DNA of 64,000 bases from Ornithinibacillus sp047228935 (GTDB taxonomy: Bacteria > Bacillota > Bacilli > Bacillales > Amphibacillaceae). The notes beneath the pieces are model-generated. The model did no database searches. It worked only from the letters and a program-made list of their open reading frames with translations, and was not told the origin of the DNA. Below, piece by piece: positions 57,785-64,000 of this stretch. Location: assembly GCF_047228935.1 (NCBI RefSeq), contig NZ_JBFEGG010000004.1, positions 186,001-250,000 on the forward strand, given 5' to 3'. A program made the position numbers and the translations under genes. Each line of letters opens with the position of its first letter. Position 1 is the stretch's first letter.

Positions 57785-57815
57785 GGGCTTGTCTAGTGGG
57801 CAAGTCCTTTATTAA
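57783..57815 (+). terminator. Terminator of recX
   Basis: AAGGGCTTG and CAAGTCCTT arms, then TTATT. Confidence 0.65.
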
Positions 57816-57905
57816 TGGTGGTGATGGGGCGTTATAAAGGAAGAAGTGCGAAGTAATGATAAAACATAAACCAAACACCCTACGCCTCGCCCCAAACATC
57901 TCACC

Positions 57906-58565
57906 TTATTTATCAATCACAATCTCCAACCGTCCATCATCCTCGGCAAAAATCTGTTTCGCTACAACCTCAGGACCTTTTAAACTAGAAGGATCTTGAA
58001 CGTGGTCTGTATTTGACCAAAACGGTGTATTCATTCCACCCATGTAAACTGCCGTTATTGTGAAGTCTTCATCCTGCCATTCCTTTTGTATTGATTCGGT
58101 AAACCCACGGACAGCAAATTTACTTGCACAATATAAGGATTCATTGACTTTTCCACGTAATCCTGCAGTCGAGATAATGGTTAAGATTCTCCCGTTACTC
58201 TCACGGATAAGTGGAATAGCAGCTTGTACAGTTAATATAGTACCTTTTACATTTGTATCTAACACAAGATCGATATCATCAACCGAATATTCTTCAACCG
58301 GCCCAAATTTACCAATGCCAGCATTGTTAATGAATACATCTAGTTCGCCTATCCGTTGGAATGCGATTTGAATAGTAGCAAGCTCTCTTACATCACATAG
58401 AACGACTTCAGCATCAAACCCTTTTTGAATTAATTGATGTTGTACGAGCTGTAAAGGATCATTCTTTCGTCCTAATAAAAATACTTTATAGCCATGTTCA
58501 GCGTATTCGAATGCTAAAGCTTTTCCAAGACCTGTGCCTGCACCCGTGATTGCAACTGTCGGCAT
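57906..58565 (-). CDS. Short-chain dehydrogenase/reductase
   Basis: Classical SDR, 219 aa. Cofactor motif TGAGTGLGKA, NNAGIGKFGP, and the catalytic Ser and Tyr-X3-Lys in ISTAGL and YCASK. Substrate unknown. Ends convergent with recX. Its last 60 bp and the downstream stretch are C-poor on the coding strand. Confidence 0.88.
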   Translation of the reverse strand: MPTVAITGAGTGLGKALAFEYAEHGYKVFLLGRKNDPLQLVQHQLIQKGFDAEVVLCDVRELATIQIAFQRIGELDVFINNAGIGKFGPVEEYSVDDIDLVLDTNVKGTILTVQAAIPLIRESNGRILTIISTAGLRGKVNESLYCASKFAVRGFTESIQKEWQDEDFTITAVYMGGMNTPFWSNTDHVQDPSSLKGPEVVAKQIFAEDDGRLEIVIDK

Positions 58566-58662
58566 TTATTTAGCCACCTTTTGTCTTTTATTAGTGTATA
58601 ACCATTTTAATTGTCTTAAATTGCTGATAAAATGTAAAGTGACTTGAAGGGGGATTCGTCTT

Positions 58663-58998
58663 ATGAATTATCGATATAGTGATTTATCTGTTGAGCAATT
58701 ACTTAGTCTTGTAGCAGAATTTAAAGAAAAAGCACAAAAAGCCGAGCAATTAGGTAATATAAGTGAAGTTCAAATATATGAAAGAAAAATGCAATTAGCA
58801 TTAGCATATACATTAAATCCAGAGGACTTTAAACCTGGAAGCACGTACGAGTTTCGTCATGATCCTGGGCACCGTTTTAAAATCAATTATTTAGAAGGTG
58901 TCTTTGCTTGGGGACATCGTATCAATTTATTAGATGAAGTATATGAAAAAGAAGAAGCCATTCCAATTTCTTTATTGGGTAAGAAAATAGATAAGTAA
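58663..58998 (+). CDS. yfhH: YfhH family protein (DUF1811)
   Basis: 111 aa. Helical N-terminus (DLSVEQLLSLVAEFKEKAQK) and an SH3-like C-terminus (FKPGSTYEFRHDPGHRFKIN). Function unknown; structure of a homologue is known. Site GAAGGGGG. Follows recX in order as in B. subtilis. Confidence 0.9.
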   Translation: MNYRYSDLSVEQLLSLVAEFKEKAQKAEQLGNISEVQIYERKMQLALAYTLNPEDFKPGSTYEFRHDPGHRFKINYLEGVFAWGHRINLLDEVYEKEEAIPISLLGKKIDK

Positions 58999-59005
58999 TT
59001 ATTGA

Positions 59006-59036
59006 TGAGCTCTGTTTATAACGAGCTCTTTTTGAT
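59006..59036 (+). terminator. Terminator of yfhH
   Basis: GAGCTC, about 10-nt loop, GAGCTC, then TTTTT. Confidence 0.7.
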
Positions 59037-59051
59037 GCCATTCAAATATAA

Positions 59052-59086
59052 AAACGAGAGAAGCTTTTCCCCAGCTTCTCTCGTCA
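59052..59086 (-). terminator. Terminator of yfhP
   Basis: Minus strand CGAGAGAAGCT and AGCTTCTCTCG around a GGGGAAA loop, followed by TTTTTAT. Confidence 0.8.
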
Positions 59087-59088
59087 TA

Positions 59089-60075
59089 TTAAATCGGGTT
59101 ATCTCCTACATACAGCTTGTTTTGCAATTTATGTTCGGAGAAAATCCATCCTGTATAGGAGCTTATAATCGCATGTTCATTATTTATTTGTACTACTGCG
59201 ACAAATGGGTAATATGATTTGGAGCGATATCTTAAATCGATAAAGCGTACTTCAGTATAGTAATCGTATTCACTAATCTCCCATCGATAAACAGGAGAGA
59301 AGGATAGAAATGCGGATATATTTTTATCTTTTAAAGCAATATCAATAATAGTTGAATCAGGTAATGATACTTTTTCAAATTCATCAATGATCTCAATATG
59401 ACCATTTTCAACCGTTCCAACGTAGAATCTACTTGGTGTTGTAATAGCTACTCTCCAATAATTTTGCTTAATTGTAGGAGAGGTTGCTATTTCGATTGTA
59501 TCTGGAATAAATTCATGGATAGTTTTAACAATTTCTTTTTTATCCATATAGCGCTTAATATAATATAATATAATTACTGCATAAATGGTTAACCATGTAA
59601 AACCAGGATGAGCTCCTAATATCCAAGCAATAATCCCAGCTATATGCAATGTGAAAATATATGGATCAAAGGTGTTAATAAACCCATGGGCAATCCATTT
59701 ATCTGTAAAAGGACGAAATGCTTGTGTACCATAAGCATTAAAGATATCAACAAACACATGGATTATGACCGCTGAAGCTGTCCATCCCCATAAATGCCAA
59801 AAGTTAACTTGAGGAACAAATAGATGAATGATACTTGCGATTAAAACTCCCCAAAAAATAACAGCAGGAACGGAATGTGTCACGCCACGATGGTGTCTTA
59901 TATATGTTGCATTGTTACGCAGTTTTAAAACCGTGTCAAAATCAGGTGCATGTGAGCCCACAACTGTACCGACTAAAACTGCATTGAATAGAACCGGATC
60001 ATTATTTACTATCGGATCGAGTGTTGCTAGACCAGCTAAGGCAACCCCCATTACTATGTGGGTTCCAGTATCCAT
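59089..60075 (-). CDS. yfhP: YfhP/YdjM-family membrane metal-dependent hydrolase
   Basis: 328 aa. N-terminal half (about 1-175) has about four transmembrane helices and the metal-binding set of the LexA-regulated YdjM family: MDTGTHIVMGVALAGL, GSHAPDFDTVLK, RHHRGVTHSVP and HVFVDIFNAYGTQAF. The C-terminal half is soluble and beta-rich. B. subtilis YfhP is 327 aa, next to mutY, as here. Confidence 0.88.
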   Translation of the reverse strand: MDTGTHIVMGVALAGLATLDPIVNNDPVLFNAVLVGTVVGSHAPDFDTVLKLRNNATYIRHHRGVTHSVPAVIFWGVLIASIIHLFVPQVNFWHLWGWTASAVIIHVFVDIFNAYGTQAFRPFTDKWIAHGFINTFDPYIFTLHIAGIIAWILGAHPGFTWLTIYAVIILYYIKRYMDKKEIVKTIHEFIPDTIEIATSPTIKQNYWRVAITTPSRFYVGTVENGHIEIIDEFEKVSLPDSTIIDIALKDKNISAFLSFSPVYRWEISEYDYYTEVRFIDLRYRSKSYYPFVAVVQINNEHAIISSYTGWIFSEHKLQNKLYVGDNPI

Positions 60076-60158
60076 TAATTGAATGCCTCCTATATAATCT
60101 TGTTTGAGGTTTTAATTATTTTAGTGTGTTTTTAGTGTACCATAAAGGAAGTGTTAAT

Positions 60159-61235
60159 ATGACAGTGCAAGAAAAACCGTTACAGAATTTTAATATTTCT
60201 ACATTTCAAAATGATCTTTTAGATTGGTATTATGCCAATAAGCGCGATTTGCCATGGAGAAATGACCAAGACCCTTACAAAGTATGGGTTTCAGAAATTA
60301 TGCTTCAACAAACAAAAGTAGATACGGTTATTCCTTATTTTAATAATTTTATTGAGAAGTTCCCTACAGTATATGACCTTGCTGTAGCGGATGAGCAGGC
60401 AGTTTTAAAGGCGTGGGAAGGATTGGGCTATTATTCCCGGGCACGTAACCTCCAAACAGCAGTTCGTGAAGTGGTTGAGAACTATGGTGGACAAGTTCCA
60501 GATGATCCTAATCAATTAGAAGGATTAAAAGGGATTGGTTCTTATACAAAAGGTGCAATTCTTTCCATCGCTTTTAATAAGCCTGAACCTGCTGTGGATG
60601 GAAATGTAATGCGAGTTTTTTCAAGAGTATTAAATATTGATGAAGATATTGCGCTACCGAAAACAAAAAAGTTGTTTGAGTCAGTGACTAGAGAAATTAT
60701 TTCACAAGAGGACCCTTCTTCCTTTAATCAGGCCATCATGGATCTTGGAGCAACCATTTGTACACCAAAATCTCCATCGTGTTTACTTTGCCCAGTCCAA
60801 GAGCACTGTGAGGCATTTACATTAGGGGTAGAGGAGCAATTACCAATAAAGTCAAAAGCTAAAAAGAATAAAAAGATTCCATATGTAGTTTTGTTATTAA
60901 AAGACAAGACAGGTAAAATTGCGATAGAGAAGCGCCCTGAAGACGGATTGCTGGCAAATCTTTGGCAATTCCCAATGGTTCCGCTTCAGGAAGTTACAAT
61001 AGACCTCTTAGAAAATTGGTTTTACGCCCAATATGGATTAAGGATTAGATTAGGACAAAAATTAGGAGATCTAAAACACGTCTTTTCTCATTTGACGTGG
61101 AATCTAGAGATAGTAGAAGCAAAACTGTTTGAAGAGAGTAGCGAAGAGAACTGTTTAATTTTTGTCGATAAAGAAAAAGAGTTAAAGGATTATCCATTCC
61201 CTGTTTCTCATCAAAAAATGATGCAATATTTATAG
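60159..61235 (+). CDS. mutY: A/G-specific adenine DNA glycosylase MutY
   Basis: Removes adenine paired with 8-oxoguanine. HhH motif LEGLKGIGSYTKGAI, catalytic Asp in VDGNVMRVFSR, catalytic-site Glu in SEIMLQQTKVDTV, the 4Fe-4S loop CTPKSPSCLLCPVQEHC (CX6CX2CX5C), and a C-terminal NUDIX-like domain (about 230-358) that reads 8-oxoG. 358 aa. ATG 60159 follows AAGGAAGTG; the longer frame is rejected. Confidence 0.94.
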   Translation: MTVQEKPLQNFNISTFQNDLLDWYYANKRDLPWRNDQDPYKVWVSEIMLQQTKVDTVIPYFNNFIEKFPTVYDLAVADEQAVLKAWEGLGYYSRARNLQTAVREVVENYGGQVPDDPNQLEGLKGIGSYTKGAILSIAFNKPEPAVDGNVMRVFSRVLNIDEDIALPKTKKLFESVTREIISQEDPSSFNQAIMDLGATICTPKSPSCLLCPVQEHCEAFTLGVEEQLPIKSKAKKNKKIPYVVLLLKDKTGKIAIEKRPEDGLLANLWQFPMVPLQEVTIDLLENWFYAQYGLRIRLGQKLGDLKHVFSHLTWNLEIVEAKLFEESSEENCLIFVDKEKELKDYPFPVSHQKMMQYL

Positions 61236-61330
61236 AAGTTATTCAACAGATAAATTCCAAAAAATGCTATTAAATTACCTTCATAATACTCATTTTACTG
61301 GAGAAAGTAATATTGTTGGAGGTGATAATG

Positions 61331-61501
61331 ATGGCTAAAAATCCTAACAAAACTGTTGCAGGAACTAATGTTCAAGAAGTAAAGCAACAAAATGCGCAAT
61401 CTAAAGCTGGTCAAGGACAATTTGGTACAGAATTTGCTTCTGAAACAAATGCTCAAGAAGTGAGACAACAAAACCAAAAGTCTCAAGCTAATAAAAAATA
61501 A
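61331..61501 (+). CDS. sspE: Gamma-type small acid-soluble spore protein
   Basis: 56 aa, amino-acid store of the spore, degraded by GPR at germination. The cleavage motif FGTEFASETN is present once, with Gln/Asn-rich flanks (VQEVKQQNAQSKAG and AQEVRQQNQKSQANKK). B. subtilis SspE (84 aa) has two such blocks, so this is a short form. GGAGGTGA 5 nt before the second of two adjacent ATG codons. In place between mutY and ygaC regions. Confidence 0.9.
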   Translation: MAKNPNKTVAGTNVQEVKQQNAQSKAGQGQFGTEFASETNAQEVRQQNQKSQANKK

Positions 61502-61525
61502 CTACCTACCCTAAAGAATTAAAAG

Positions 61526-61559
61526 AAGAACTTCCTATCTCCCGGAAGTTCTTTTTTTG
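61526..61559 (+). terminator. Terminator of sspE
   Basis: AAGAACTTCC and GGAAGTTCTT arms, then seven T. Confidence 0.85.
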
Positions 61560-61715
61560 ATCTTTGCCTGCGTATATCATATTCTTTATGCTTTATATTT
61601 TATTACGTAACCCTTATAATGGATAGAAAATAGTAGACAAATTGTCGTTTTTTATAAAATTACATATAGGCAAATATATACATAGGTTAAAGTTATTAGA
61701 ATGGGAAGGGATTAG

Positions 61716-62246
61716 ATGGTTGCTCCGACGGCTGGCACAGAGTTAAAAATACAAAGCTATAAACATAATGGCAACTTGCATCGTGTATGGGAAAGCACAA
61801 TAATATTAAAAGGCACGGAGCAAGTTGTAATCGGGGCTAACGATAAGACAAATGTGCTAGAAAGTGATGGTCGTACTTGGATAACAAGAGAACCTGCAAT
61901 TTGTTACTTTCATTCTAAACATTGGTTCAATATTATAGGAATGCTTCGAGATGATGGCATTCATTATTATTGTAATATTAGTTCCCCGTTTGTTTATGAA
62001 AATAATTCTATTAAGTATATTGATTATGATCTAGATTTGAAGGTCTATCCTGATATGACATTTGATTTATTAGATGAAGATGAATATCAGCTTCATCGGG
62101 ACGAGATGAACTACCCCGGAGTTCTAGACAGAATCTTATACAATAATATGGAAGAATTACAGCATTGGATACAACAAAGGAAAGGCCCATTTTCTCCTGG
62201 ATTTGTTGACCAATGGTATGAACGTTTCCTTACATACAGATTTTAA
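61716..62246 (+). CDS. ygaC: YgaC, DUF402 / Ntdp nucleoside di/triphosphatase
   Basis: 176 aa, same as B. subtilis YgaC. DUF402 beta-barrel: SYKHNGNLHRVWESTIIL, FHSKHWFNIIGML, YYCNISSPF and metal-binding acids in YIDYDLDLKVYPD. Homologues hydrolyse nucleoside tri- and diphosphates. Followed by a hairpin near 62256-62302 and by ygaD. Confidence 0.88.
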   Translation: MVAPTAGTELKIQSYKHNGNLHRVWESTIILKGTEQVVIGANDKTNVLESDGRTWITREPAICYFHSKHWFNIIGMLRDDGIHYYCNISSPFVYENNSIKYIDYDLDLKVYPDMTFDLLDEDEYQLHRDEMNYPGVLDRILYNNMEELQHWIQQRKGPFSPGFVDQWYERFLTYRF

Positions 62247-62255
62247 AATTTATAG

Positions 62256-62302
62256 GTAATGTAAACCTTGTTACATTTTGTAGCAAGGGTTTTACTTTTT
62301 AC
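62256..62302 (+). terminator. Terminator of ygaC
   Basis: GTAAACCTTGTTAC and GTAGCAAGGGTTTTAC arms form a stem with minor mismatches, then TTTTT. Confidence 0.65.
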
Positions 62303-62373
62303 AGAACTAATATGTATTTTTTAAGAGATAATAAATTTATCATAGTAAAATTTCAAAAAGAAAGTTGATGTTT

Positions 62374-64000
62374 ATGAGCAGTATTAAACAGTTTATGGAA
62401 TATGTAAAGCCATATAAATGGAAGATATTTTGGACGATTCTAATAGGAATAGTTAAGTTTGCAATTCCACTTTTAATACCATTAATTTTAAAATACGTAA
62501 TTGATGATATTATTGGAAATGAACTTTGGACTGATTCTGAGAAATTAACAAATCTACTTTGGATTATGGGTGGATCATTAATGGTTTTTCTAGTATTACG
62601 TCCACCAATAGAATATTATCGCCAATATCTTGCCCAGTGGGTTGGGAATAAAATCCTTTATGATATAAGGGATAAACTATTCGATCACATGCAAAAATTG
62701 AGTTTGCGATTCTATTCTACGACAAAAACCGGCGAAATAATTTCCCGGGTAATAAATGATGTCGAACAAACTAAGAATTTCGTGATTGTTGGACTAATGA
62801 ATATATGGCTCGACATAATCACGATATTAATTGCTATTGTAATAATGTTGTCGATGGATGTTGGCCTAACAATTGTATCGATTATTTTATTTCCGCTGTT
62901 TGGTTTTTCAATTAAGTACTTTTACGGCAGATTACGTCAATTAACTCGAGAACGTTCGCAGGCACTTGCAGAAGTTCAAGGGCATTTACATGAACGTGTT
63001 CAAGGTGTACCTGTCACACGAAGCTTTGCATTAGAAGATTATGAGCAACAACAATTCGATAAACAAAACGCTAATTTTCTTGGTAAAGCTTTAGAACACA
63101 CAACATGGAATGCTAAAACGTTTGCAGTTACCAATACGATCACAGATTTGGCACCACTTTTAGTAATTACATATTCAGGTTATCAAGTCATAACCGGCAA
63201 TATTACTGTCGGTACGATGATGGCATTTTTTGCTTACTTAGAAAGAGTATATAGTCCATTACGCAGATTAATTAACTCATCAACCGTCCTTATCCAATCT
63301 ATTGCTTCTATTGACCGTGTCTTTGAATTTATGAATGAGAAGTATGATATTGTCGATAAACCAAAGGCAATGAAAGTTGGGCGTGTTCATGGAGAAATTG
63401 ATTTTGAGAATGTATCATTCCATTATGATCATGAAAGTGCAGTATTAAAAGATATTAACCTTCGAGTAAAACAAGGAGAAACGATTGCACTTGTCGGGAT
63501 GAGTGGTGGAGGTAAATCCACATTAATTAGCTTAATTCCTCGTTTCTATGATGTCACAGGAGGAGCTATTAAAGTAGATGGTATTGATATTCGTGATTAT
63601 GAAGCACGTTCACTTAGAAATAATATCGGTATGGTACTTCAAGATAATATATTATTTGGGGATACGGTAGCCATGAATATACGAATGGGCAATCCAAACG
63701 CATCAGATGAAGAGGTTATCGAAGCGGCTAAAGCTGCTAATGCACATGACTTTATTATGGAGCTACCACAAGGTTATAACACATTAGTTGGAGAACGAGG
63801 TGTTAAGCTTTCGGGGGGACAGAAGCAGCGAGTTGCTATAGCACGTGTATTCTTAAAAAATCCTCCAATTTTAATTTTTGATGAAGCAACTTCTGCACTA
63901 GATTTAGAGAGTGAACATACGATTCAAGAAGCAATGGAAAAATTAGCTTCTGACCGAACTACATTTATCGTTGCGCACCGTCTAGCAACAATTACGCACG
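62374..64000 (+). CDS. ygaD: ABC exporter (YgaD-like), cut by the window end
   Basis: Half-transporter with membrane and ATPase parts; about 542 residues are visible. Six transmembrane helices (about 15-300) of the MsbA/lipid or multidrug exporter type, with LRFYSTTKTGEIISRVINDV between helices. Nucleotide domain: Walker A LVGMSGGGKST, Q-loop VLQDNILF, signature LSGGQKQRVAIARVF, Walker B ILIFDEATSALD and His switch VAHRLATI. The ATG at 62374 has only a weak site. YgaD follows ygaC in B. subtilis. Confidence 0.9.
   Translation, partial: MSSIKQFMEYVKPYKWKIFWTILIGIVKFAIPLLIPLILKYVIDDIIGNELWTDSEKLTNLLWIMGGSLMVFLVLRPPIEYYRQYLAQWVGNKILYDIRDKLFDHMQKLSLRFYSTTKTGEIISRVINDVEQTKNFVIVGLMNIWLDIITILIAIVIMLSMDVGLTIVSIILFPLFGFSIKYFYGRLRQLTRERSQALAEVQGHLHERVQGVPVTRSFALEDYEQQQFDKQNANFLGKALEHTTWNAKTFAVTNTITDLAPLLVITYSGYQVITGNITVGTMMAFFAYLERVYSPLRRLINSSTVLIQSIASIDRVFEFMNEKYDIVDKPKAMKVGRVHGEIDFENVSFHYDHESAVLKDINLRVKQGETIALVGMSGGGKSTLISLIPRFYDVTGGAIKVDGIDIRDYEARSLRNNIGMVLQDNILFGDTVAMNIRMGNPNASDEEVIEAAKAANAHDFIMELPQGYNTLVGERGVKLSGGQKQRVAIARVFLKNPPILIFDEATSALDLESEHTIQEAMEKLASDRTTFIVAHRLATITH

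Overview
The window looks like chromosomal DNA of a low-GC, endospore-forming member of the Bacillaceae. Supporting signs are AT-rich DNA with AGGAGG-type ribosome binding sites, frequent GTG/TTG starts, a gamma-type small acid-soluble spore protein, PdaA (spore cortex), MreBH, CtsR-controlled ClpE and a NiaR repressor. Two blocks follow Bacillus subtilis gene order: yfkJ-yfkI-yfkH ... yfkF-yfkD ... pdaA (about 30.6-40.6 kb) and yfhE ... yfhF-recX-yfhH-yfhP-mutY-sspE-ygaC-ygaD (about 55-64 kb). The last gene runs off the window. No rRNA gene, no complete canonical tRNA gene and no CRISPR array were seen.

1-21 kb is a catabolic region. A kynurenine operon on the minus strand (kynU-kynB-kynA) converts tryptophan to anthranilate. 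It diverges from a plus-strand operon (aminotransferase, ThDP-dependent decarboxylase-like enzyme, aldehyde dehydrogenase, lysine 6-dehydrogenase-like protein, IclR regulator, DUF3870 protein). A second minus-strand group at 16-20.4 kb carries a CaiB-type glutarate CoA-transferase, a glutaryl-CoA dehydrogenase-like enzyme and a GabD-like semialdehyde dehydrogenase. Together these genes can be read as one lysine degradation route: lysine, aminoadipate semialdehyde, 2-aminoadipate, 2-oxoadipate, glutarate semialdehyde, glutarate, glutaryl-CoA, crotonyl-CoA. Between the parts lie an aminoglycoside nucleotidyltransferase, a broken hydrolase fused to a DUF4279 domain, and an ECF sigma/anti-sigma pair.

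20.7-44.8 kb holds mostly conserved genes: mreBH, a two-domain CAP protein, acyltransferases, glutaminase, an SRAP protein, several transporters (SSS, AGCS, MFS, NhaC/YuiF-like, a P1B-4 metal ATPase behind a PerR-type box, and an amino-acid ABC importer lacking its ATPase), niaR, pdaA, an acyl-CoA ligase and clpE with clear CtsR boxes. An IS3-family element (44.8-46.3 kb) sits inside the loop of what was the clpE terminator.

46-55 kb is accessory: small membrane proteins, a HIT protein, a ComEC-like metallo-beta-lactamase protein, and two convergent GntR-ABC modules separated by a large palindromic repeat. Each GntR gene has a clear inverted-repeat operator over its promoter.

The non-coding signals most worth attention are: a structured leader with a tRNA T-arm-like hairpin and a terminator that contains the Shine-Dalgarno of a GNAT acetyltransferase gene (55.73-55.89 kb); a DnaA-box cluster (54.80-54.97 kb); a 42-bp tandem array inside the glutarate gene group (17.6-17.96 kb); a palindromic element at 9.54-9.66 kb whose two coding flanks are both sharply depleted in T; and an inverted repeat laid over the promoter of the YuiF-like transporter (38.4 kb).
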